NCBI GenBank assembly: GCA_003526765.1
Contig: DPXZ01000063.1
Coordinates: forward strand, 1 to 5,330
Source of the DNA: Fervidobacterium sp.
GTDB taxonomy: Bacteria > Thermotogota > Thermotogae > Thermotogales > Fervidobacteriaceae
DNA: 5,330 nt
Direction of reading: 5' to 3'
Every line of letters starts with the position of its first letter. The stretch's first letter is position 1. Positions 1 through 5,327 of the stretch are shown here, one piece after another. The translations under genes were made by a program, and so were the position numbers. The notes beneath the pieces were generated by a model, which searched no databases, had not been told where the DNA came from, and worked only from the letters and a program-made list of their open reading frames with translations.

Positions 1-1182
1 ACCGATTTTGATAAATAGTTGACTCAATGTCCTCGGCTCGTCTGGATCAAAAGTTACTGTACTCTGCTGTGCAAAATCCCCAGTCACATAGACTTTGAAT
101 TCTGCATATTTTCTAATTTCTATGACTGTACCAGTAGTCAATTTAACTTCATTTGCCTTCGAAAGTAATGTCAAGTCGTAGCTTTGCACTTTCCCGTCTG
201 GTGTAGTTATGAGTATCGATTCGATCCATTTGTAATCTTCTTTAGATATTCCACCTGCTTTGGCGAGTGCTAAGCTCAACGTCAATTGCTCTGTTGGAAG
301 GAACGTCTTTACACCGGTGGATGGTACATATCCAATAACATATACGTATCTTTCATCTCTTTTTGGAATGTACAATGTTGAACCTTGTTTTAAGGCATAG
401 TCTATCTTACCATATACCACATCTTCCAAGTTAATAGTAACCGCCTTATTATCAACCACAAGTACCGAACTCTCTATCTGTGCACTATCTTTGTTCAGTG
501 GTCCAAGTTTTAAGAGCAACGTCCTTAGAGTTAATCCAGGTTCATAAGGTATGCTGTAGGTGTACGCGCCGCTTATTTGTACTGCTTTATCGTAGGTGAG
601 CGGTGGGAGGTATATTACATCGCCCTCTTCGATAACAGGGTCCCTATCTATGTTTCCATAGTAAAAATAGTTTGTCATATCATATGTGTTTGATTTACCT
701 TTTTTAATGACTTGTACATTCGCAAAATCGATTTTTGATGTGTCGATCTTACTAAAATCTATTGATGAAGGATTTGTATTTGTCTCGTTTGGTGATGAAG
801 TTCCGGCAATATTTAAATACGAAAATAGTCTGGAAAGTGTTACCTCTGGGAGATAAGATATATCGAAAGTACCGTTGAATGCTCCTCGGATGAAAACATA
901 CATCGGTGCATATTGCGATACGTAAACTGTAACGACAGGGTTTTTCACGAACTTTCCAACCGTTTGTTCAATCAACGGTTTTACTTGATCAGGTGTTAAG
1001 CCAACCACCTTCAGATTACCTGCATATGGATATGGTATCGTACCATCGTTTGCTACACGCACTGTTCTTGAAAAGTCAGGTTGACTAAATACCTCGATCG
1101 TGAGGGTATCACCTATGCGAATGTTGTAAGAGAAAGAGAGGATGGATAAAAGAATTAGCAAAGAAAAAACGCACTTTTTCAC
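1..1182 (-). CDS. Polysaccharide export protein, Poly_export plus repeated SLBB domains (3' end outside window)
   Basis: 394 codons are visible, open to the window edge. The GTG start is well fixed: an AGGAGG site lies 8 bases upstream and an in-frame TAA lies only two codons before it. Residues 1-18 form a signal peptide (two lysines, then a Leu/Ile-rich core ending SFS before Y19). The only cysteine there is C4, too early for a lipobox, so the protein seems not to be lipidated, unlike classical Wza. Residues 20-90 match the Poly_export domain (IRIGDTLTIEVF, then DGTIPYPYAG and a KNPVVTVYV strand). SLBB-like beta-grasp units follow at about 95-193, 201-273 and 280-358 (for example SLALAKAGGIS near 303-313), and a fourth begins near 363. 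SLBB1 carries an Asn/Ser/Thr-rich insertion at about 128-155. Family members form or line the envelope channel for capsular or exopolysaccharide. Family assignment is firm; the exported polymer is unknown. It is divergent from the UDP-GlcNAc dehydrogenase gene. Confidence 0.88.
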   Translation of the reverse strand, partial: MKKCVFSLLILLSILSFSYNIRIGDTLTIEVFSQPDFSRTVRVANDGTIPYPYAGNLKVVGLTPDQVKPLIEQTVGKFVKNPVVTVYVSQYAPMYVFIRGAFNGTFDISYLPEVTLSRLFSYLNIAGTSSPNETNTNPSSIDFSKIDTSKIDFANVQVIKKGKSNTYDMTNYFYYGNIDRDPVIEEGDVIYLPPLTYDKAVQISGAYTYSIPYEPGLTLRTLLLKLGPLNKDSAQIESSVLVVDNKAVTINLEDVVYGKIDYALKQGSTLYIPKRDERYVYVIGYVPSTGVKTFLPTEQLTLSLALAKAGGISKEDYKWIESILITTPDGKVQSYDLTLLSKANEVKLTTGTVIEIRKYAEFKVYVTGDFAQQSTVTFDPDEPRTLSQLFIKIG

Positions 1183-1190
1183 CGCTTAGA

Positions 1191-1196
1191 CCTCCT
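1191..1196 (-). promoter_or_regulatory. Ribosome binding site of the SLBB export gene
   Basis: AGGAGG on the minus strand, 8 bases before the GTG codon at 1182-1180. With the in-frame TAA at 1188-1186 it excludes any longer start. Confidence 0.85.
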
Positions 1197-1270
1197 TGAA
1201 ATGTTTTATTTATCTCAAATTATTAGAAAAATCAAGTATCAGTTGTCTTATTTGGCAAGCATTATTTTAA

Positions 1271-1299
1271 ATTATACCATAATTCGATTAGATTGAAAA
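1271..1299 (-). promoter_or_regulatory. Promoter of the SLBB export gene, extended -10
   Basis: On the minus strand, TATAAT lies at 1276-1271, preceded by TGG at 1279-1277, giving an extended -10 element. A weak -35 (TTTTCA, four matches to TTGACA) lies at 1299-1294 with a 17-base spacer. Transcription would start near 1264, leaving a leader of about 80 nt. The -10 is embedded in an inverted repeat, AATTAT-ACC-ATAATT (1270-1284), which could be an operator or merely AT-rich coincidence. Confidence 0.68.
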
Positions 1300-1309
1300 G
1301 CATTGAAAA
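1292..1309 (-). repeat. Phased direct repeat TTTTCAAT x2 at the -35 of the export gene
   Basis: Read on the minus strand, TTTTCAAT occurs at 1309-1302 and again at 1299-1292, exactly 10 bases apart, so both copies face the same side of the helix. The proximal copy covers the weak -35. This arrangement suits an activator or a UP-like element, but with two 8-base AT-rich copies it may be chance. Confidence 0.4.
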
Positions 1310-1348
1310 AAGTTACATCGATTCGCTCCTTTTCTCTCCTAATTTCAT

Positions 1349-1377
1349 TTGACTTCGTTCTTGTTCTGTGGTATAAT
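1349..1377 (+). promoter_or_regulatory. Promoter of the UDP-GlcNAc dehydrogenase gene
   Basis: TTGACT at 1349-1354 and a perfect TATAAT at 1372-1377 are separated by exactly 17 bases, and TGG directly before the -10 makes it an extended -10. This is the best sigma-70-type promoter in the window. The expected start is near 1384, giving a leader of about 39 nt. It fires away from the export gene promoter about 50 bases to the left. Confidence 0.85.
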
Positions 1378-1394
1378 TCATTCAATGAATGAAT
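1376..1394 (+). promoter_or_regulatory. 19-bp dyad over the transcription start, candidate operator
   Basis: ATTCATTCA-A-TGAATGAAT is a perfect inverted repeat with 9-base arms around one central base (1385). It overlaps the last two bases of the -10 and is centred on the predicted transcription start. A one-base centre disfavours an RNA hairpin and favours a dimeric DNA-binding repressor. The symmetry is direct observation; the repressor role is inferred, and no regulator gene is seen in the window. Confidence 0.5.
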
Positions 1395-1408
1395 AAAGGA
1401 AATGTGAT

Positions 1409-1416
1409 GGAGGTGA
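1409..1416 (+). promoter_or_regulatory. Ribosome binding site of the dehydrogenase gene
   Basis: GGAGGTGA, a near-perfect anti-16S match, ends 6 bases before GTG at 1423. It decides for this GTG over any internal start. Confidence 0.85.
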
Positions 1417-1422
1417 GTTAAA

Positions 1423-2721
1423 GTGAGTCTTTATGAGAAGATACTGGGAAAAAATGCTACTGTTGGGGTAATTGGAATTGGCTATGTGGGTCTGCCACTG
1501 GCGGTCGAGAAGGCTAGAGCAGGTTTCAAAGTCGTAGGATTTGATATCCAGCAGAAACGTGTTGACATGGTAAATCGCGCTGAGAACTATATTGGTGATG
1601 TGGATGATGAAGAGCTGAAAGAGTTGGTAAACAGTGGAAAACTGCGTGCAACGACTAATTTTGATGAGCTTGAAAATTGTGATGTTGTCAGTATATGTGT
1701 TCCGACACCACTTGATCAATTCAAGCAACCTGACTTGAGTTACATCGTAAATAGTGCAAATGATGTGAAGAAGAGACTGAGAAAGAATCAATTGATAGTA
1801 CTCGAGAGTACAACGTATCCTGGAACAACCGAAGAAGTTGTTCTTCCCATTTTGGAGGAGACTGGTTTGAAAGTGGGAAAGGATTTCTATCTTGCATTTA
1901 GCCCAGAACGGGTGGATCCTGGAAATCCGAGATACAAGACAAGAAATACGCCTAAGGTCGTTGGTGGCGTAACACCTGATTGTACAAAGCATGCAGTTGC
2001 CTTGTACGAAAGTGTACTTGAAGCTGGGGTTTTTCCAGTTTCGTCACCACGTGCTGCTGAGATGACGAAGATCTTAGAAAACACATTTAGGCTCGTGAAT
2101 ATAGCTTTGGTACAAGAAATGACGAAGGTTGCAGAAAAGATGAATGTAAACATCTGGGAAGTAATAGAAGCAGCATCGACAAAACCCTTTGGATACATGC
2201 CATTTTATCCTGGCCCTGGTATAGGTGGACATTGTATACCGATAGATCCATTCTATCTCGTTTACAAGGCAAAAGAATACGATGAACATATGATGCTTGT
2301 CGAAGTGGCTGGAGAGATTTCGGATAATATGCCATATTACGTTGTCGACAGACTCTCCGATATATTAAACGATAGAAAAGAGTGCTTGAACGGCGCAAAC
2401 ATATTACTGCTTGGTGTAACCTACAAGGGAAACATCGATGATTTAAGAGAAAGCCCTGCATTGAAAGTTATCGAAATACTCGAGAGAAAGAAAGTCAATG
2501 TGTTCTACTATGATCCCTTTATTCCAGAATTCACTCACAACGGCAAACATTACAAACGAGTTGAGATGAATGAAGAGACGTTAAAAACAATGAGTGGTGC
2601 AGTAATCACATCTGGTCATACGATAGGTATCGACTACGAATTTGTAGCGAAGAATGTACCGTTCTTATTTGATACGAAGAATGTGACAAAGGGTAGGATC
2701 AATAAGACGATACTTCTCTAA
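1423..2721 (+). CDS. wbpA: UDP-N-acetyl-D-glucosamine 6-dehydrogenase (WbpA type)
   Basis: Complete 432-residue nucleotide-sugar dehydrogenase of normal family length. It oxidises the C6 hydroxyl of UDP-GlcNAc to a carboxylate with two NAD+, giving UDP-GlcNAcA for uronic-acid-containing surface polysaccharide; it is cytoplasmic. The NAD-binding domain (about 13-200) has GIGYVG at 18-23 and D41 after beta-2, which contacts the ribose. ESTTYPGT and FSPERVDPGN (E162) follow. The central domain (about 208-300) has K216, N220 and the catalytic C271 in PGPGIGGHCIPIDP. The C-terminal domain (about 325-425) has GVTYKGNIDDLRESPA (K335, D340, R342). All key residues are present. SPERVDPGN and the TKPFGYMPFYPGPG segment favour the WbpA group over WecC, which acts on UDP-ManNAc, or Ugd. 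Substrate specificity is inferred from this resemblance. The gene has its own promoter and terminator and stands alone; partner enzymes (WbpB/D/E-like) are not in the window. Confidence 0.92.
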   Translation: MSLYEKILGKNATVGVIGIGYVGLPLAVEKARAGFKVVGFDIQQKRVDMVNRAENYIGDVDDEELKELVNSGKLRATTNFDELENCDVVSICVPTPLDQFKQPDLSYIVNSANDVKKRLRKNQLIVLESTTYPGTTEEVVLPILEETGLKVGKDFYLAFSPERVDPGNPRYKTRNTPKVVGGVTPDCTKHAVALYESVLEAGVFPVSSPRAAEMTKILENTFRLVNIALVQEMTKVAEKMNVNIWEVIEAASTKPFGYMPFYPGPGIGGHCIPIDPFYLVYKAKEYDEHMMLVEVAGEISDNMPYYVVDRLSDILNDRKECLNGANILLLGVTYKGNIDDLRESPALKVIEILERKKVNVFYYDPFIPEFTHNGKHYKRVEMNEETLKTMSGAVITSGHTIGIDYEFVAKNVPFLFDTKNVTKGRINKTILL

Positions 2722-2729
2722 TGGCCTAG

Positions 2730-2748
2730 CTACAAAATAGTTTTGTAG
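2730..2748 (+). other. Perfect hairpin just after the dehydrogenase stop
   Basis: CTACAAAA-TAG-TTTTGTAG gives an 8-bp stem with a 3-base loop, 8 bases after the stop codon. No U-tract follows, so it is not itself a standard terminator. It sits 20 bases before the real terminator and may protect the mRNA 3' end or be an incidental AT-rich palindrome. Confidence 0.5.
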
Positions 2749-2768
2749 ACAAGTATTTGAATACAAGT

Positions 2769-2800
2769 AAAATGGGGATGAGAAACCATCCCCATTTTTT
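2769..2800 (+). terminator. Intrinsic terminator of the dehydrogenase gene
   Basis: AAAATGGGGATG (2769-2780) pairs without mismatch with CATCCCCATTTT (2787-2798) around a 6-base loop and runs into a T-tract. It separates the dehydrogenase transcript from the lipoprotein gene. The A-run on the 5' side could give some termination in the other direction, though no gene faces it. Confidence 0.92.
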
Positions 2801-2810
2801 GTGCGATGTT

Positions 2811-2837
2811 TTGAAAATATTAGAGATATGATATAAT
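2811..2837 (+). promoter_or_regulatory. Promoter of the FnIII lipoprotein gene
   Basis: TATAAT at 2832-2837 is preceded by TGA (2829-2831), an extended -10. The -35 candidate TTGAAA at 2811-2816 has a short 15-base spacer, so the extended -10 probably carries most of the strength. Transcription should start near 2844, leaving an unusually long leader of about 90 nt. Confidence 0.72.
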
Positions 2838-2871
2838 AATACGTGAGAGTATTGGCAAGACACTCATTATC

Positions 2872-2897
2872 TTACTAATATGTAATTACATTAGTAA
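2872..2897 (+). promoter_or_regulatory. Nested palindromes in the lipoprotein leader
   Basis: TTACTAAT (2872-2879) is the exact reverse complement of ATTAGTAA (2890-2897). Between and overlapping them is a perfect 12-bp palindrome, ATGTAATTACAT (2880-2891), offset by one base from the outer symmetry centre. The element lies about 30-55 bases after the predicted transcription start and ends about 20 bases before the ribosome binding site. It could be a repressor site downstream of the promoter, or an mRNA hairpin that affects stability or translation. All-AT arms make the RNA stem weak at high temperature, so the DNA-site reading is slightly preferred. Confidence 0.45.
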
Positions 2898-2918
2898 ACT
2901 AATAAAAGACAATCTCGT

Positions 2919-2925
2919 GGGAGGT
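2919..2925 (+). promoter_or_regulatory. Ribosome binding site of the lipoprotein gene
   Basis: GGGAGGT ends 8 bases before ATG at 2934. The signal peptide begins directly at this ATG, so start and site agree. Confidence 0.85.
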
Positions 2926-2933
2926 CTGTTCAA

Positions 2934-5117
2934 ATGAAGAACGTATCAAAGGGATTAAGGAATGTCTATTGGATTTTCTTGTTTCTCCTTGTTGTTCTCA
3001 CATCTTGTGTCTCGAGGCCTAACAATCAGAGTATCATCTTAGTTGAGCCGAAAAATGCTGCTGTTGGTGTACCTTTCAATGGTCAAACGTTTGTTTTCAA
3101 AGGAATAGTTGGTACGGAATATGAGTTGATAGTAAAAAAAGATTCAACAGGTGAAACGGTTTTTCAAAAAAGTGTTGTACCAGATACGGAAACTTTTTCT
3201 GTCAGAATTGACAATGGAAAGTTGGCACCAAATACACTCTACAGATGGTACGTTAGGGTAAAAGGCAACGATTCGAAAGCAAGTGAGCTTTGGAAGTTCA
3301 CAACAAAGGAAAATTCTGCTCCGACCGTTTCAAATTTGAAACCAAATGGTGAGACAAATCAGCCATTTGGTTCAATTGCTCTTAGTTGGAATGTGATCAA
3401 TGAAGATGATGACGTTCTTAGCTTTGTTGTCACAGTAACACGCTTTGGTGACACAAAACCCATTTATGAAACTACCGTCTCAACGAACAGCTGTGTTGTG
3501 AAAGGATTATCACAATTGACCACATATGAGTGGAGCGTTGTCGCAAAAGATCCATGGGGAGCCAAAAGTGATCCATTGAAAGCACAGTTCAAAACTAAGA
3601 AAAATGAACCTCCAACAAGAATTGAGCTAAGATCTCCACAAAATGGCGAGACGAATACAAAATTCAACAACCTGCTTATAGAATGGAAAGGATACGATAA
3701 CGATTTAGAAGATTTAAAGTACACGGTCAAATTAACTTCAGATTCGACGAATAACGCCTTGTTGAGTGGTTCGGAGGAGACATCGTACACGGTAAGGGGT
3801 CTAAAACCGAACACAGAATACACGCTAGAAATAACGGCAGTTGACAGTTACAATGAATCGACGAAGGCTACCTTTAGTTTCAAAACAAAGCCCAATGAGC
3901 CTCCTTCAGCTCCTACGTTAATAACACCTAATGATGGTGAGAATATAAACTTTTCTAAGGTGAGTAACGTTGTTTTCAAGTGGAATCCATCTACAGATCC
4001 TGATGAAGATGAAATATTTTACGTTTTCGTTTTTATAGACCAGTATGGTAACGAAAGGCCACGTGGACCAATTTCTGCTACCGATACAACATATACACTA
4101 TCAAGTAGTGTATTCAGTAACGGTAAAACTTATGGTTGGAGAGTGGAAGCCCACGATGTAAATGGTGGTGTTATATCAAGTGAAAAGAGAACCTTCAGAA
4201 CTTTTACGAACAGGCCACCTGATGTGCCACGAGATCCCACACCGTCAGATGGAGCTAATGAACTTCCAAATAGGATACCACAATTTACGTGGACAGCTAC
4301 GGATCCTGATGGAGATTTGCTGACCTATGATATTTACATAGGTAAGTCAGCAACTACACTTACGTTGGAGGCAACAGGCTTGACATCGCCTACATATTCA
4401 ACACCGAGATTGTTTGATTTCTCCCAAACGTACTACTGGAAAGTCGTGGTTCATGACGGTTACAATGACCCGGTTGAAGGACCTGTATGGAGTTTTACAA
4501 TAACCAATAAGAATAGTGTGCCAACAGCGCCGGAACTTGTTTCCCCATTGAACAAAGAGGCTGGAGTTGCTTTCAACGGTGCGAAACTAAGGTGGAAAGC
4601 AAGTGAAGATTACGAAACTCCACAGTCGCAGTTAACGTACTACCTCTATGTAGGTAAAGCTGATGGTATGACACTTGTGGCTACGATAACCGGTGAAACA
4701 AATCCAGAGATATTACGTATAGTGGCAAATTTGACACCTTTGACAACTTACTATTGGAGAGTAGAAGTGAAAGATGAATTTGGTAACTATGCGTACAGTA
4801 AGACTTGGGAGTTCAAAACAAAGCAAAATACAGCACCTTCAGCTCCAACCAATCCTAATCCAAGGGATGGTGGAAAATTGCCGAACAAAGAGAATGTACT
4901 CTCATGGCAGTGTAGTGATCCAGACGGTGATCAGCTCAGCTACGAACTTTACATAAGTAGTTCAAGTGATTTCTCAGGTGTAGCACCGATAAATAGGAAT
5001 GAAGCTAATTACTTGTGGACACCTCCATCGACGGGAACATATTACTGGTACGTCGTGGCAAAAGACCCGTACGGTGGAGAAGCCGCTGGGCCAACATGGA
5101 CTTTCAGTGTAGAGTGA
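2934..5117 (+). CDS. Surface lipoprotein with seven tandem fibronectin type III-like domains
   Basis: Complete 727-residue protein. Residues 1-24 are a lipoprotein signal peptide (K2, K6, R9; hydrophobic 11-22) ending in lipobox LTSC, with C25 as the lipidated residue. The rest is seven FnIII-like domains of about 96-105 residues: about 28-126, 127-223, 224-320, 321-425, 426-526, 527-631 and 632-727. Domains 2-7 open with Asn and a hinge such as NEPP, NRPP or NTAPSAP, and domains typically close on a W/F-x-F-x-T strand. An F-strand tryptophan recurs at W105, W200, W402, W502, W608 and W705; domain 3 has L298 instead. Acidic DPDxD loops occur at 355-359, 457-461 and 662-666 and may bind calcium. 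No catalytic domain, second anchor or LPXTG motif is present; the protein ends with the last FnIII strand. It is most likely an adhesin, spacer or envelope scaffold held by its N-terminal lipid. Function and partners are unknown. It is transcribed alone. Confidence 0.9.
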   Translation: MKNVSKGLRNVYWIFLFLLVVLTSCVSRPNNQSIILVEPKNAAVGVPFNGQTFVFKGIVGTEYELIVKKDSTGETVFQKSVVPDTETFSVRIDNGKLAPNTLYRWYVRVKGNDSKASELWKFTTKENSAPTVSNLKPNGETNQPFGSIALSWNVINEDDDVLSFVVTVTRFGDTKPIYETTVSTNSCVVKGLSQLTTYEWSVVAKDPWGAKSDPLKAQFKTKKNEPPTRIELRSPQNGETNTKFNNLLIEWKGYDNDLEDLKYTVKLTSDSTNNALLSGSEETSYTVRGLKPNTEYTLEITAVDSYNESTKATFSFKTKPNEPPSAPTLITPNDGENINFSKVSNVVFKWNPSTDPDEDEIFYVFVFIDQYGNERPRGPISATDTTYTLSSSVFSNGKTYGWRVEAHDVNGGVISSEKRTFRTFTNRPPDVPRDPTPSDGANELPNRIPQFTWTATDPDGDLLTYDIYIGKSATTLTLEATGLTSPTYSTPRLFDFSQTYYWKVVVHDGYNDPVEGPVWSFTITNKNSVPTAPELVSPLNKEAGVAFNGAKLRWKASEDYETPQSQLTYYLYVGKADGMTLVATITGETNPEILRIVANLTPLTTYYWRVEVKDEFGNYAYSKTWEFKTKQNTAPSAPTNPNPRDGGKLPNKENVLSWQCSDPDGDQLSYELYISSSSDFSGVAPINRNEANYLWTPPSTGTYYWYVVAKDPYGGEAAGPTWTFSVE
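3015..5114 (+). repeat. Seven coding repeats (FnIII units) within the lipoprotein
   Basis: The unit is about 290-315 bases, with domain starts at about 3015, 3312, 3603, 3894, 4209, 4512 and 4827. The repetition is clear in protein (Pro hinge, Y-x-W-x-V-x-x-x-D, closing aromatic-x-F strand) but the DNA copies are well diverged. This points to old duplications under selection rather than a recent expansion or a recombinogenic array. Units 4-7 look more alike (T/S-D-P-D loops, YYW, extended APxAP or PPDVP hinge) than units 1-3. Confidence 0.8.
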
Positions 5118-5165
5118 TTTGAACATTTAGAATTTGACATAATTCAGGTACGCTAAAATTTCAAC

Positions 5166-5196
5166 GGTGGAGACAAAAAACAGTCTCCACCTTTTT
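5166..5196 (+). terminator. Intrinsic terminator of the lipoprotein gene
   Basis: GGTGGAGAC (5166-5174) pairs perfectly with GTCTCCACC (5183-5191) around an A-rich 8-base loop, followed by TTTTT (5192-5196). It lies about 50 bases after the stop codon and closes a single-gene transcript. Confidence 0.92.
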
Positions 5197-5256
5197 CGTT
5201 TTCTTGTTATTTCAAGGCATTTTGAAAAAGATATAAGGCGCGTCTATGACAAAATA

Positions 5257-5265
5257 TGGTATAAT
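5257..5265 (+). promoter_or_regulatory. Extended -10 promoter for the next gene
   Basis: TGGTATAAT, the same nine bases as at the dehydrogenase and export gene promoters. I see no acceptable -35 at 15-19 bases upstream (the stretch there is GC-rich, AAGGCGCG), so activity would depend on the extended -10 or an activator. Transcription would start near 5272. Confidence 0.6.
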
Positions 5266-5320
5266 GCTAATATGAGACTTTTTTGAATACAATTGCTATA
5301 GGATTCAAAGAGAATTGAAC

Positions 5321-5327
5321 GGGGGTG
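5321..5327 (+). promoter_or_regulatory. Probable ribosome binding site of a gene starting past the right edge
   Basis: GGGGGTG lies about 50 bases after the predicted transcription start, and the window ends three bases later. A start codon is expected within the next few bases. No coding sequence of this gene can be seen. The leader before it contains TTTGAAT (5282-5288) and its reverse complement ATTCAAA (5303-5309), a weak possible hairpin. Confidence 0.55.

Noticed and set aside
1171..1173. C4 of the export protein as a lipobox cysteine
   Set aside because: It precedes the hydrophobic core, so it cannot be a signal peptidase II site.
1378..1992. Minus-strand open frame opposite the start of the dehydrogenase gene, 204 codons
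   Set aside because: It lies antisense to a clearly conserved enzyme, has no ribosome binding site, and its product shows no recognisable domain; it is a codon-bias shadow.
1887..2461. Three further minus-strand frames opposite the dehydrogenase gene (71-124 codons)
   Set aside because: They overlap one another and the real gene, and have Cys/Arg-rich or Ser-rich compositions typical of shadows.
2838..2933. Riboswitch or T-box in the lipoprotein leader
   Set aside because: The leader is under 100 nt, AT-rich, and shows none of the conserved elements I know from riboswitch classes, nor a terminator/antiterminator pair.
3464..3823. Minus-strand frame of 119 codons opposite the FnIII repeats
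   Set aside because: Antisense shadow of units 2-3 with no start signals or domain.
4774..4956. Plus-strand frame of 60 codons inside the lipoprotein gene
   Set aside because: Out of frame within a repeat unit, with no ribosome binding site at its start.
3015..5114. CRISPR array or DNA tandem repeat
   Set aside because: The periodicity of about 300 bases is at protein level only; DNA copies are strongly diverged and in frame with the coding sequence.
5134..5159. TTGACA (5134-5139) followed by TAAAAT (5154-5159) as a promoter
   Set aside because: Spacer is only 14 bases, the -10 is poor, and a strong terminator lies immediately downstream.
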